Of a stretch of 64,000 nt of DNA, positions 47,672 to 57,500 are shown piece after piece. Numbering within the stretch: the first letter of the stretch is position 1; each line of letters opens with the position of its first letter. Source of the DNA: Stigmatella aurantiaca (GTDB lineage: Bacteria > Myxococcota > Myxococcia > Myxococcales > Myxococcaceae). The stretch covers positions 372,001 through 436,000 of the forward strand of contig NZ_FOAP01000002.1 in the NCBI RefSeq assembly GCF_900109545.1, in the 5' to 3' direction. The position numbers and the translations under genes are program-made. The notes under the pieces are model-generated. The model searched no databases and was not told where the DNA came from. It saw nothing but the letters and a program-made list of their open reading frames with translations.

Positions 47672-49909
47672 ATGCAGCGCCGTCAGGGATGGCTGAAGCA
47701 GGTGTTGAGCGTAGGGATTGGACTTTGGCTGGCCGTGGGCTGTGGGCAGGCCCCGGTGGAGACGGAAGAACAGGCGTCGCGCAGCTCGCCGCTCTGGGGC
47801 TCTCAGGCGAGGGCCCGTCTCTCCGCGGGAGGGGAACATTCCCTGGCGGTGCGTCCAGATGGCACCGTGTGGGCCGCGGGGGGTAACACCTACGGCCAGT
47901 TGGGCGATGGCACCACGAGCAGCCGCTCGGTGCCTGGGGCAGTGCAAGGCTTGAGCGGGGTGGTGGCCGTGGCGACGGGCCAATACCACTCGGTGGCGTT
48001 GCGCTCGGACGGCACCGTGTGGACCTGGGGGTACAACTACCACGGCCAATTGGGCGATGGCTCCACGACCCACCGCAAGGTGCCCGTGGCGGTGCCCGGG
48101 TTGAGCGGCGTGGTGGCCGTGGCTGCGGGCTACTCCCACTCGCTGGCATTGCTCACGGACGGCACGGTGTGGGCCTGGGGCTACAACGGCGCCGGCCAGC
48201 TCGGAGATGGCACCACGACCCACCGCAAGGTGCCTGGGGCGGTACCAGGCTTGAGCGGGGTGGTGACCGTGGCGGCGGGCCAATACCACTCGTTGGCGGT
48301 GCGCTCGGACGGCACCGCGTGGACCTGGGGAGACAACGCAAACGGCCAGTTGGGCGATGGCACCACGAGCACCCGCAAGGTGCCTGGGGCGGTGCCCGGG
48401 TTGAGCGGCGTGGCGGCCGTGGCGGCGGGCTACGCCTACTCACTGGCGTTGCGCTCGGACGGCACGGTGTGGGCCTGGGGCTACAACAATTCCGGCCAGC
48501 TCGGGGATGGCACCTGGACCGAGCGCAGGACGCCCGTGGTGGTGCCAGGGTTGAGCGGCGTGGTGGCCGTGGCGGCGGGCTTCGGCCACGCGCTGGCGTT
48601 GCTCCCGAACGGCACGGTGTGGACCTGGGGGGCCAACGCCTCCGGCCAGTTGGGCGATGGCACCACGAGCAACCGCAGGGTGCCTCTGGAAGTGCCCGGG
48701 TTGAGCGGGGTGATGGCCCTGGCCGCGGGCCAAGACTCCTCGCAGGTGGTGCGCGCGGACGGCAAGGTGTGGGGCTGGGGGGACAACTCCGCCGGCCAGT
48801 TGGGCACTGGCACCACGAGCAACCGCACGGCGCCCGTGGCGGTGCCAGGGTTGAGTGAGGTGACGGCGGTGGCGGCGGGCTACGCCCACTCGGTGGCGGT
48901 GCGCTCGGACGGCACGGTGTGGGCCTGGGGGGCCAACGCCTCCGGCCAACTGGGGGATGGCACCACGAACCACCGCACGGGGCCTGGGGCGGTACCCGGG
49001 TTGACGGGGGTGGTGGCCGTGGCGGCGGGCTACGCCCACTCGCTGGCCTTGCGCTCGGACGGCACGGTGTGGGCCTGGGGGGATAACACAAACGCCCAAC
49101 TGGGCGATGGCTCCACCCTCCCCCGCACGGCGCCTGGGGCGGTGCCCGGGTTGAGCGGGGTGGTGGCCGTGGCGGCGGGCCAATACCACTCGTTGGCGGT
49201 GCGCTCGGACGGCACCGTGTGGGCCTGGGGCTCCAACACCTCCGGCCAGTTGGGCAATGGCACCTACAGCAGCCGCACGACGCCTCGGGCGGTGCCCAGC
49301 TTGAGCGGGGTGGTGGCCGTGGCGGCGGGCAACAACCACTCGCTGGCGGTGCGCTCGAACGGCACCGTGTGGGCCTGGGGGGCCAACGCCTCCGGCCAGT
49401 TGGGCGATAGCACCACGACCGGCCGCCCGGTACCTGGGGCGGTGCCCGGGTTGAGTGGGGGGGTGGCCGTGGCGGCGGGCTACGCCCACTCGGTGGCGGT
49501 GCGCTCGGACGGCACCGTGTGGACCTGGGGGCTCAATACCTCCGGCCAGCTAGGGGATGGCACCACGAGCAACCGCACGGCGCCTGTGGCGGTGCCTGGG
49601 TTGACCGGGGTGGCCGCCGTGGAGGCGGGCTACGCCTACTCGGTGGCGGTGAGCTCGGACAGCACGGTGTGGGGCTGGGGGGCCAACGCCTCCGGCCAGC
49701 TGGGCGATGGCACCACGAGCAACCGCACGCTGCCTGGGGCGGTGCAAGGGTTGACCGGGGGGGGCATTGTGGCGGCGGGCGACGCTCACGCGCTGGCGGT
49801 GCGCTCGGACGGAACGGTGTGGGCCTGGGGGTCCAACGGCAGAGGCCAGATCAGCGACGGGGGACCTACCTACTCCGAGTACGCGCCCACGCTCTCCTTG
49901 CTGTATTGA
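47672..49909 (+). CDS. RCC1-repeat lipoprotein 1 (14 repeats)
   Basis: The 745-residue protein has a lipoprotein signal (VLSVGIGLWLAVGCG). From about residue 55 it consists of 14 RCC1 units of exactly 50 residues, each reading like HSLAVRSDGTVWAWGxNxxG, QLGDGTTxxRxxP and VxGLSGVxAVAAG. RCC1 folds normally have seven blades, so two successive seven-bladed propellers are likely. Unit 7 is odd (SSQVVRADGKVWGWGDNSAG, then QLGTG). It should be displayed on the cell surface or in the periplasm; the binding partner is unknown. The next gene is a tandem paralogue of identical length. Confidence 0.9.
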   Translation: MQRRQGWLKQVLSVGIGLWLAVGCGQAPVETEEQASRSSPLWGSQARARLSAGGEHSLAVRPDGTVWAAGGNTYGQLGDGTTSSRSVPGAVQGLSGVVAVATGQYHSVALRSDGTVWTWGYNYHGQLGDGSTTHRKVPVAVPGLSGVVAVAAGYSHSLALLTDGTVWAWGYNGAGQLGDGTTTHRKVPGAVPGLSGVVTVAAGQYHSLAVRSDGTAWTWGDNANGQLGDGTTSTRKVPGAVPGLSGVAAVAAGYAYSLALRSDGTVWAWGYNNSGQLGDGTWTERRTPVVVPGLSGVVAVAAGFGHALALLPNGTVWTWGANASGQLGDGTTSNRRVPLEVPGLSGVMALAAGQDSSQVVRADGKVWGWGDNSAGQLGTGTTSNRTAPVAVPGLSEVTAVAAGYAHSVAVRSDGTVWAWGANASGQLGDGTTNHRTGPGAVPGLTGVVAVAAGYAHSLALRSDGTVWAWGDNTNAQLGDGSTLPRTAPGAVPGLSGVVAVAAGQYHSLAVRSDGTVWAWGSNTSGQLGNGTYSSRTTPRAVPSLSGVVAVAAGNNHSLAVRSNGTVWAWGANASGQLGDSTTTGRPVPGAVPGLSGGVAVAAGYAHSVAVRSDGTVWTWGLNTSGQLGDGTTSNRTAPVAVPGLTGVAAVEAGYAYSVAVSSDSTVWGWGANASGQLGDGTTSNRTLPGAVQGLTGGGIVAAGDAHALAVRSDGTVWAWGSNGRGQISDGGPTYSEYAPTLSLLY
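47821..49909 (+). repeat. 150-bp coding tandem array (14 units)
   Basis: The RCC1-coding DNA keeps a strict 150-base period with no insertion or deletion across 14 units. Phrases such as GTGCGCTCGGACGGCAC recur every 150 bases. The array codes for the propeller repeats of the first RCC1 lipoprotein. Confidence 0.9.
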
Positions 49910-49947
49910 AGGAAGACCCGTGGCGAGCTGCCCTCAGCAGCCATTCC

Positions 49948-50040
49948 AAACGGCCTGAACCTGACACGGCTAGTCAGAGCGGTATTTTTCGGATTAACTG
50001 GATTCGCCGCTTTTCAAGCGTCAGAACCCAGGGGTTTCGA
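49948..50040 (+). repeat. Duplicated leader of RCC1 gene 2
   Basis: This is the second copy of the AAACGGCCTGAACCTGACAC block (49948-49967) and of the CGCTTTTCAAGCGTCAG block before the ATG at 50041. Together with the first copy it defines a tandem duplication unit of about 2370 bases that includes the promoter. Confidence 0.8.
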
Positions 50041-52278
50041 ATGCAGCGCAGTCCGGGATGGCTGAAGAGGATATTGACGGTAGGGCTTGGGCTTTGGCTG
50101 GCCGTGGGCTGTGGGCAGGCCCCGGCCGAGACGGAAGAACAGGCGGCGCACAGCGCTGCGCTCTGGGGCTCTCAGGCGAGGGCCCGCCTCTCCGCGGGGC
50201 TGGACCATTCCCTGGCGGTGCGTCCCAACGGGACCGTGTGGGCCGCAGGGGATAACACCTACGGCCAGCTGGGCGATGGCACCACGATCAGCCGCTCGGT
50301 GCCTGGGGCGGTGCCAGGCTTGAGCGGGGTGGTGGCCGTGGCCACGGGCCAACACCACTCGTTGGCGGTGCGCTCGAACGGGACGGTGTGGATCTGGGGG
50401 TCCAACTCCTACGGCCAGTTGGGCGATGGCACCTCGCTCAACCGCTCGGTGCCCGTCGCGGTGCCCGGGTTGAGCGGGGTGGTGGCCGTGGCGGCAGGCC
50501 ATTCCCACTCGCTGGCGTTGCTCTCGGACGGCACGGTGCGGACCTGGGGATACAACGACTCCGGCCAGTTGGGGGATGGCACCACGACCCTCCGCAGGGC
50601 GCCCGTGGCGGTGCCAGGCTTGAGCGGGGTGGTGGCCGTGGCGGCGGGCCAATATTACTCGCTGGCGGTGCGCATGGACGGCTCAGTGTGGACCTGGGGG
50701 AACAACGCCTACGGCCAGCTGGGCGATGGCACCACGACCCTCCGCAAGGTGCCTGTGGCGGTGCCAGGCTTGAGCGGAGTGACGGCCGTGGAGGCGGGCC
50801 ATGGCCACTCGCTGGCGGTGCGCTCGGACGGCACGGTGTGGGCCTGGGGGCACAACCTCTACGGCCAGCTGGGCGATGGCACCACCGTCAACCGCACGGT
50901 GCCCGTGGCGGTGCCAGGCTTGAGCGAGGTGGCGGCCGTGGCAGCGGGCCATTCCCACTCGCTGGCGTTGCTCCCGGACGGCACCGTATGGACCTGGGGG
51001 TACAACACCTCCGGCCAGCTCGGGGATGGCACCACCCTCAACCGCAAGGTGCCTGCGGAGGTGCCAGGGTTGAGTGGGGTGATGGCCCTGGCGGCGGGCC
51101 AGTACTCCTCGCAGGTGGTACGCGCGGACGGCAAAGTGTGGGGCTGGGGGGACAACTCCGCCGGCCAGTTGGGCACTGGCACCACGAGCAACCGCACGGC
51201 GCCCGTGGCGGTGCAAGGGTTGAGCGCGGGGGTGGCCGTGGCGGCGGGCGCCGCCCACTCGGTGGCGGTGCGCTCGGACGGCACGGTGTGGGCCTGGGGG
51301 GACAACTCCGCCGGCCAGCTGGGCGATGGCACCACGGGCAACCGCACGGTACCTGGAGCGGTGCCAGGGTTGAGCGCGGTGACAGCCGTGGCGGCGGGCG
51401 TTAGCCATGCGTTGGCGTTGCGCTCGGACGGCACGGTGTGGACCTGGGGGTACAACCTCTACGGCCAGTTGGGGGATGGCACCACCCTCACCCGCACGGT
51501 GCCTGGGGCGGTGCCTGGATTGAGCGGGGTGGTGGCCGTGGCGGCGGGCGCCCACCACTCGCTGGCGCTGCGCTCGGACGGCACCGTGTGGGCCTGGGGG
51601 TACAACGCCTCCGGCCAGTTGGGGAATGGCTTCTACAGCAACCGCACGGTGCCTGGGGCGGTGCCAGGGTTGAGCGGGGTGGTGGCCATGGAGGCAGGCG
51701 ACAGCCACTCGCTGGCGCTGCGCTCGGACGGCACCGTATGGGCCTGGGGGTACAACTCCTCCGGCCAGTTGGGGGATGGCACCACGACTGGCCGCACGGT
51801 GCCTGCGGCGGTGCCCGGGTTGAGCGCGGTGACAGCCGTGGCGGCGGGCGCCCACCACTCGCTGGCGCTGCGCTCGGACGGCACCGTGTGGGCCTGGGGG
51901 CTCAACGCCTACGGCCAATTGGGGGATGGCACCACACTCACCCGCAGGGTGCCTGGGGCGGTGCCCGGGTTGAGCGGGGGGGTGGCCGTGGCGGCGGGCT
52001 ACGGCCACTCGCTGGCGGTACGCTCGGACAACACGGTGTGGGGCTGGGGGGCCAACGGAAGCGGCCAGCTCGGGGAGGGAACCAACAGCAGCCGCACGGC
52101 GCCTGTGGCGGTGCCAGGGTTGAGTGGGGTGGCGGCCATGGCGGCGGGCGACTCTCACTCGCTGGCGGTGCGCTCGGATGGCACGGTGTGGGGCTGGGGG
52201 TCCAACGGAAACGGCCAGATCAGCGATGGGGGACCTACCGACTCCGAATACACTCCCGTTCTCTCCTTGCTGTACTGA
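50041..52278 (+). CDS. RCC1-repeat lipoprotein 2 (14 repeats)
   Basis: The 745-residue paralogue of the preceding gene has the same lipoprotein signal style (ILTVGLGLWLAVGCG) and 14 units of 50 residues. Unit 7 carries the same deviant sequence as in the first copy (VVRADGKVWGWGDNSAG), while many variable loop residues elsewhere differ. Each protein ends with the same distinctive cap, GQISDGGPTxSEY, followed by LSLLY. I chose the ATG at 50041 because the signal peptide is there; the open frame extends upstream to 49519 inside the first gene. The function is unknown. Confidence 0.9.
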   Translation: MQRSPGWLKRILTVGLGLWLAVGCGQAPAETEEQAAHSAALWGSQARARLSAGLDHSLAVRPNGTVWAAGDNTYGQLGDGTTISRSVPGAVPGLSGVVAVATGQHHSLAVRSNGTVWIWGSNSYGQLGDGTSLNRSVPVAVPGLSGVVAVAAGHSHSLALLSDGTVRTWGYNDSGQLGDGTTTLRRAPVAVPGLSGVVAVAAGQYYSLAVRMDGSVWTWGNNAYGQLGDGTTTLRKVPVAVPGLSGVTAVEAGHGHSLAVRSDGTVWAWGHNLYGQLGDGTTVNRTVPVAVPGLSEVAAVAAGHSHSLALLPDGTVWTWGYNTSGQLGDGTTLNRKVPAEVPGLSGVMALAAGQYSSQVVRADGKVWGWGDNSAGQLGTGTTSNRTAPVAVQGLSAGVAVAAGAAHSVAVRSDGTVWAWGDNSAGQLGDGTTGNRTVPGAVPGLSAVTAVAAGVSHALALRSDGTVWTWGYNLYGQLGDGTTLTRTVPGAVPGLSGVVAVAAGAHHSLALRSDGTVWAWGYNASGQLGNGFYSNRTVPGAVPGLSGVVAMEAGDSHSLALRSDGTVWAWGYNSSGQLGDGTTTGRTVPAAVPGLSAVTAVAAGAHHSLALRSDGTVWAWGLNAYGQLGDGTTLTRRVPGAVPGLSGGVAVAAGYGHSLAVRSDNTVWGWGANGSGQLGEGTNSSRTAPVAVPGLSGVAAMAAGDSHSLAVRSDGTVWGWGSNGNGQISDGGPTDSEYTPVLSLLY
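50194..52278 (+). repeat. 150-bp coding tandem array (second copy, 14 units)
   Basis: The same 150-base period and the same number of units as in the upstream array, encoding the propellers of RCC1 lipoprotein 2. Confidence 0.9.
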
Positions 52279-52345
52279 GACAGGCCAAGGCCACCCACCT
52301 GGGAGGTTGGACGCCGGGAAGCCTATCGGTTAGGTTTCCCGGTTG

Positions 52346-53284
52346 ATGCGTCCTTCCGCCTCCGCGTCTGCCCTGCTTCTCCTCCTCGTGGCTCCCTCGG
52401 CCTGGGCCAGGCTGCCGGACGATCGGATCGTGCTCCGGACGCTCAAGCTGTCGGAGCATCCGAGTACCGCCACGCACAACATCCACGTCTCCGGACAGGT
52501 GGTGACGGTCCTCCGGTTTGACCAGGAGGTAGACCCCGCCAAGACGAAGCTCCTGGGGTGGGAAGGCCGGTTCGAGCCGTTGCTCGTTGGGAGCAAGAAG
52601 GTGGTCATCGAGCCGCTTCGCAATCTCGGCCGTGACGAAGGGGTGCCTCTGCTCGTGACGCTCGTGGACGGGACGGAGATCCCGTTCCTGGTGCGGCCGC
52701 CCTGGGACAAGCAGGACCTAGGCTGGACACCCTTCACCGACCATCAGGTCAACGTGTTCAAGGACCCGGATAGCTACAACGCGGTGCTCTCGTCCCTCAA
52801 CGATGCCCTCCAGCGCGAGAGCGAACTCCGCGACGAGAACGAGCGGCTCAAGCGGGAGGAAAAGTCCATCGACCACGCTTACGCGACGCTCCTCTTCAAG
52901 GGGGACGTGAAGAAAACGCCGTTTCGGCGTCAAGCTGTTTACCGTCCGAAGAACGACGACATGGCCATGGTTGTCGAAATCTTTTCGGGTCCCAGGAAGG
53001 CAGCGGTTCTGGTTCACCTGACAAACACCGGCGACGCAGCCCCCTGGACGTTTGATGGTGCCTACGTGACCCGGGACTTCACCAGCCACACGGAAAAACC
53101 CTTCGCTCTTCGTATGGATCGGACCGAACTTGCTCCGGGTCAGTCCGGGAAGATCGCGGTCGTGGTGGACGAAAGCGCCTTCGACCACGAGGGGAAACTC
53201 GTCGACCTCTCCCTCCTGATTTTCCGTGGAGATGGGCTCCTTCAGGTGGCCGTCACAATGGATCACACGCTGATTCGGCAGTAG
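52346..53284 (+). CDS. DUF2381 family exported protein
   Basis: The 312-residue protein starts with a signal peptide (SASALLLLLVAPSAWA). The pattern HNIHVSGQVVTVLRFDQEVD, then LLGWEGRFEPLLVGSKKVVI and, near the end, DLSLLIFRGDGLLQVAVTMD is that of DUF2381, a family largely confined to myxobacteria and often found near serine/threonine kinases. A coiled segment lies at about residues 148-175 (LNDALQRESELRDENERLKR). The ATG at 52346 is preferred over a TTG one codon earlier. A small lipoprotein gene follows two bases after the stop. The role is unknown. Confidence 0.82.
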   Translation: MRPSASASALLLLLVAPSAWARLPDDRIVLRTLKLSEHPSTATHNIHVSGQVVTVLRFDQEVDPAKTKLLGWEGRFEPLLVGSKKVVIEPLRNLGRDEGVPLLVTLVDGTEIPFLVRPPWDKQDLGWTPFTDHQVNVFKDPDSYNAVLSSLNDALQRESELRDENERLKREEKSIDHAYATLLFKGDVKKTPFRRQAVYRPKNDDMAMVVEIFSGPRKAAVLVHLTNTGDAAPWTFDGAYVTRDFTSHTEKPFALRMDRTELAPGQSGKIAVVVDESAFDHEGKLVDLSLLIFRGDGLLQVAVTMDHTLIRQ

Positions 53285-53286
53285 AA

Positions 53287-53787
53287 ATGCCGGTGATGCG
53301 CACCCAGAAACCCCTTCTTCTCGGCACGTCCATTCTCCTTGCGGCATCGCTCGGCTGTTCCACGGCGGGTGGCGTGGCGTTGCGTCGGGATGGCACTCCA
53401 GGCCCTCAAAAATGTTCCGAAGAAGCCCAAAAAATAATGGAGGCGCTGAAGCTCCACGTCGGGGATGCCTCTTTGGTGGAACTTGACGCGAACCAATTGA
53501 GGAGCAAACGCATCACGCTCTACGACGGCCCCATTGAGAGCGTCCTGAAGGAAGAGTTTGGCACGCTTGAGGCGACGACGCGCCTGTACGGACAGGTCTG
53601 GACGAGCGGTCCGCAGGTCGTCATTCGCTACTATGAAGCCCACCCTCCGGATAGCGTGAAACTTCCTATCTGCGCGGTGGCCCGGCTCAGTTACGACCAG
53701 ATGAAGAAACGGCCCGAGTCTCAACCAGGAACCGCCATTCTTGATGGCTCGATCGCGGCGGCCTACGTCGTCGATGCCTTCAGGTAA
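53287..53787 (+). CDS. Small lipoprotein A, DUF2381 partner
   Basis: The 166-residue protein has a lipoprotein-type signal (LLLGTSILLAASLGC) followed by STAGGVALRRDGTPGPQKC. No family is recognised. It is strongly similar along its whole length to the protein encoded at 53950-54435 (shared RLYGQVWTSGPQVVIRYYEA and KPGTAILDGSIAAA-type blocks). The start codon directly follows the DUF2381 stop, so the two are translated as a unit. The ATG at 53296 is an alternative start. Confidence 0.75.
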   Translation: MPVMRTQKPLLLGTSILLAASLGCSTAGGVALRRDGTPGPQKCSEEAQKIMEALKLHVGDASLVELDANQLRSKRITLYDGPIESVLKEEFGTLEATTRLYGQVWTSGPQVVIRYYEAHPPDSVKLPICAVARLSYDQMKKRPESQPGTAILDGSIAAAYVVDAFR

Positions 53788-53789
53788 TG

Positions 53790-53938
53790 CGCTCTACCAC
53801 TCCGGAGCGGTGGTCGCGGACCAGAGTGCTTTTGAAACAGAGACGGGAGAACTCGTGGATCTCGCCCTCCAGATCTTCGGTGAGGATGGGCTCCTCCAGG
53901 TGATGGTGACGATGGAACGCACCCTCATTCAGAAGTAG
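53790..53938 (+). pseudogene. C-terminal remnant of a second DUF2381 gene
   Basis: Immediately after the stop of lipoprotein A an open frame encodes SGAVVADQSAFETETGELVD, then LALQIFGEDGLLQVMVTMER and TLIQK. It matches the last 45 or so residues of the intact DUF2381 protein (VVVDESAFDHEGKLVDLSLL, then FRGDGLLQVAVTMDHTLIRQ). No start or N-terminal part exists, so the rest of a duplicated gene has been deleted. Confidence 0.8.
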
Positions 53939-53949
53939 AAGTGCCGCTC

Positions 53950-54435
53950 ATGCCCGCCCCCAAAGCACTCCTGAGCGCCCTCCTTCTGTTTGCGACATCC
54001 GCCTGCACCACGGCCGGTGGCGTGGCGCTGCGCCCGGACGGCACTCCGGGCGCTCAGGAGTGCCCGGAAGAAGCACTGAAGGCGATGCGCTACATGAGGC
54101 TGCGCGTCGGCGACAGCGCGTTGGTGGAGCTGGATGCGAACCAGATCCGGAGCCGACGCATCACGCTCTACGACGGACCGCTCGAGAGCGTCCTGAAGGA
54201 AGACTTTGGCACGCTGGAGGGGCCTACCCGCTTGTATGGGCAGGTGTGGACGAGCGGGCCTCAGGTCGTCATCCGGTATTACGAGGCGCACCCTCCGGAC
54301 GGCGAGAAGATTCCTCTCTGCGCCGTAGCCCGGCTGGGGGAGGACCAGATGCGGAAGCGGCCCGAGTCGAAGCCAGGAACCGCTATCCTCGACGGCTCGA
54401 TCGCGGCTGCCTTCGCCGTTGATGCATTCCGGTAA
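53950..54435 (+). CDS. Small lipoprotein B, paralogue of A
   Basis: This protein of about 161 residues (164 if the GTG at 53941 is used) has a lipoprotein signal (LLSALLLFATSAC). It is a close paralogue of lipoprotein A, with the same segments VELDANQIRSRRITLYDGPL and YGQVWTSGPQVVIRYYEAHP. It stands just after the DUF2381 remnant at the same relative spacing that lipoprotein A has to the full DUF2381 gene, so it came from tandem duplication of a two-gene unit. Confidence 0.75.
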   Translation: MPAPKALLSALLLFATSACTTAGGVALRPDGTPGAQECPEEALKAMRYMRLRVGDSALVELDANQIRSRRITLYDGPLESVLKEDFGTLEGPTRLYGQVWTSGPQVVIRYYEAHPPDGEKIPLCAVARLGEDQMRKRPESKPGTAILDGSIAAAFAVDAFR

Positions 54436-54512
54436 AGAGTTCGACCGCTCAGGGCCAGCGAGCATTCGAAGCTCGCTGCTCTCCTGACAGCCCGCGAGGA
54501 CTCGCGAGTCAT

Positions 54513-54541
54513 TTGACGCGGCGCGGAATCTTGCACATTTA
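54513..54541 (+). promoter_or_regulatory. Candidate promoter of the Kelch/Ig gene
   Basis: TTGACG at 54513-54518 and CATTTA at 54536-54541 are 17 bases apart, ending about 57 bases before the ATG at 54599. The -35 match is good, the -10 match moderate. Confidence 0.35.
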
Positions 54542-54598
54542 CATGGACAGTGCTGAACCCCGCGTGCTGTCTGTCGATCCGGCTTCACAGGGGGACAT

Positions 54599-57500
54599 AT
54601 GCTTCGACTCGATGGGACAGGTTCGCCGCCACACTCCTCGTCCAACCACCGTCAGCAGGGGAGTGGCGCAGCGCTCCTGAGGCCTCTGGCGGCAGCGCTC
54701 GTCCTCGTCATCGGCTCGTGCAGCCCGCCGGCCCCGGAGGCCTCGCTCGAACCGGTTGTGCAACGCCCCGCCGAGCTCGCTGCCGCTCCCGGCTGGATTC
54801 CCGCGGGCTCGATGACCCAGCCTCGCTTCAATCACACGGCCACGCTGCTCCCTGATGGCAAGGTGCTCGTCGCCGGCGGCAGCGCCTCCAGCGGCACCGC
54901 CCTCGTCAACGCTGAACTCTACGATCCGGCCACCGGGACCTGGACTGCCACGGGCTCTCTGGCCGAGGGGCGCTCCCTGCACACGGCCACCCTGCTGCCC
55001 AATGGCAAGGTGCTCGTCACCGGGGGCGTCGGCAACGTCCACGTCTACCATGCCAGCGCCGAGCTGTATGACCCGGCCACCGGGACCTGGACTGCCACGG
55101 GCTCCCTCTCCCGGACTCGCTACGGGCACACGGCCACGCTGCTCCCTGATGGCAAGGTGCTCGTCGCCGGCGGCAGCGCCTCCAGCGGCACCGCCCTCGT
55201 CAACGCTGAACTCTACGATCCGGCCACCGGGACCTGGACTGCCACGGGCTCCCTCTCCCAGGCGCGTAACGGGCACACGGCCACACGGCTCTCCAATGGC
55301 AAGGTGCTCGTCGCCGGCGGCCTCAACATCTCCTCCAACGCCGTCGTCAGCGCCGAGCTCTACGATCCGGCCGCCGGAACCTGGACCGCCACGGGGGCAC
55401 TGGCCCAGGCTCGCTCCCACCACACGGCCACGGTGCTGACCGATGGCAAGGTGCTCGTCGCGGGCGGTTCCAATCCCTTCTCCAGCGTCCCCACTCACGG
55501 CGAGGTGTATGACCCGGCCACCGGCACCTGGACGCTCACACGCCCGCTGAATCAGGCTCGCTCCGGGCACGCGGCCACGCCGCTGCCCGACGGCAGGGTG
55601 CTCATCGCTGGCGGCTCGACCAGCGTCGAGGTCTACGAGCCGGCCACTGGCTCCTGGACTCCCCTGCGCCCGCTCCTCTGGCCTCGCTCCGGCATCACGG
55701 CCACGCTGCTGCCCAATGGCAAGGTGCTCGTCGCGGGCCGGAGCAACGACGAGTTCATCCGCCCCGACGCCGAGCTGTACGACGCCACCACCGGTGAGTG
55801 GGCTGATACCAACGCACTGGCTCAGGCGCGCGTGGACCCTACGGCCACCCTGCTGCCCCGGGGCAAGGTGCTCGTGGCCGGCGGTGACTTCAACGGCACT
55901 ACCGTGGCCCAGGCCGAGATCTACGAGCCGGCCAGCGGCACCTGGATCGGCACGGCACCTCTGGGCCAGGCCCGCTCCCGTCACACGGCCCTGTTGCTGC
56001 CGCAGGGCAAGGTGCTCGTGGCTGGTGGCCACTCGGGCACCCACTCCCTCACCAGCGCCGAGTTGTACGAGCCCGCCACCGGCGCCTGGGCTCCCACGGG
56101 TCCCCTGGCCCAGGCGCGTGAGCGTCACACGGCCACGCTGCTGCCCGACGGCAAGGTGCTCGTCTCGGGTGGACTCGATGGCACCCACTCCCTCACCAGC
56201 GCTGAACTCTATGATCCGGCCACTGGAACCTGGGCTCCCACGGGCCCCATGACCCAGGCTCGCTCCAGCCACACCGCCACGCTGCTGCCGGACGGCAATG
56301 TGCTCGTGGCCGGAGGCCTCGATGGCACGAACTTCCTTGCCACCGCCGAGGTGTACAACCCCGTCACCGGCACCTGGACCGCCACAGGCTCCCTGGTCCA
56401 GGCGGGTGCTCACCACACGGCCACGCTGCTGCCCGAGGGCAAGGTGCTCGTCGCGGGCGGCGACTTCAACAGCGCGCCCCTCCCCCGCGCCGAGCTCTAC
56501 GATCCGGCCGCTGGAACCTGGAGCTCCACGGGCTCCCTGGCCCAGGCCCGTGAACACCACACGGCCACGCTGCTGCACGATGGCAGGGTGCTCGTCACGG
56601 GCGGCGGTGGCGGCGCCAACACCTCCCTGGCCAGCGCCGAGGTGTACACGCCAGGCACCGGCGCCTGGGCCCCCGCGCGCGCGCCCGCCCAAGCTCGCTC
56701 TCACCACACGGCCACCCTTCTGCCCGATGGCAAGGTGCTCATCGGCAGCGGCCAGTTCAACAACGCGCCCCTCTCCGGGGCCGAGCTCTACGATCCGGTC
56801 ATTGGCACCTGGTATCTCACCGGCCGCATGGGCCAGGCTCGCGCCTCCTACGCGGCCACGCTGCTGACCGATGGCAGGGTGCTCGTCACGGGCGGCTCCT
56901 CCAGCGGTACCTCCCTCCGCAGCGCCGAGCTCTACAATCCAGCCACCAGTACCTGGACCACCACGGGCCCGATGGCCCAGGCCCGCTCCCAGCACACGGC
57001 GACGCTGCTGCCCGATGGCAGGGTGCTCGTCGTCGGCGGCGATGGCACCTACAACAGTCCGTCCACCGCCGAGGTGTACAACCCGATTACCGGCACCTGG
57101 GCCCCTGCGGGCTCCCTGGCCTTGTCTCGCTACAATCACACGACCACGGTGCTGGACAATGGCAGGGTGCTCGTCGTCGGGGGATTCAGCTACCTCGCCA
57201 GCGCCGAGGTGTACGACCCGGTTACCGGCCTCTGGGCTCCCACGGGAGCACCGGCACAGGAGCGTGAGGGTCACACGGCCACCCTTCTGCCCGATGGCAA
57301 GGTGCTCGTCATCGGGGGAGGGAGCTACGTTATCGGCGCCGAGGTGTACAACCCGGTTACCGGCACCTGGACTCCCACCGTCCCCATGGCGCAGCCTCGC
57401 TCCGACCACACGGCCACGCTACTGACCAATGGCAAGGTGCTCGTCGCCGGGGGAGGGAGCAATGGCGGCCCCGTTGGCGTCGAGGTGTACGACCCGGCCA

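Noticed and set aside
47821-52278. Possible CRISPR array, because of the regular 150-base repetition
   Set aside because: Units are coding, in frame and contiguous, with no short repeat-spacer alternation; they encode RCC1 propeller repeats.
54539-57409. 956-codon open frame on the minus strand opposite the Kelch gene
   Set aside because: It is rich in Gly/Arg/Ala, has a repeat period mirroring the Kelch units, no signal or recognisable domain, and lies fully inside a well-supported gene. It is a GC-driven shadow.
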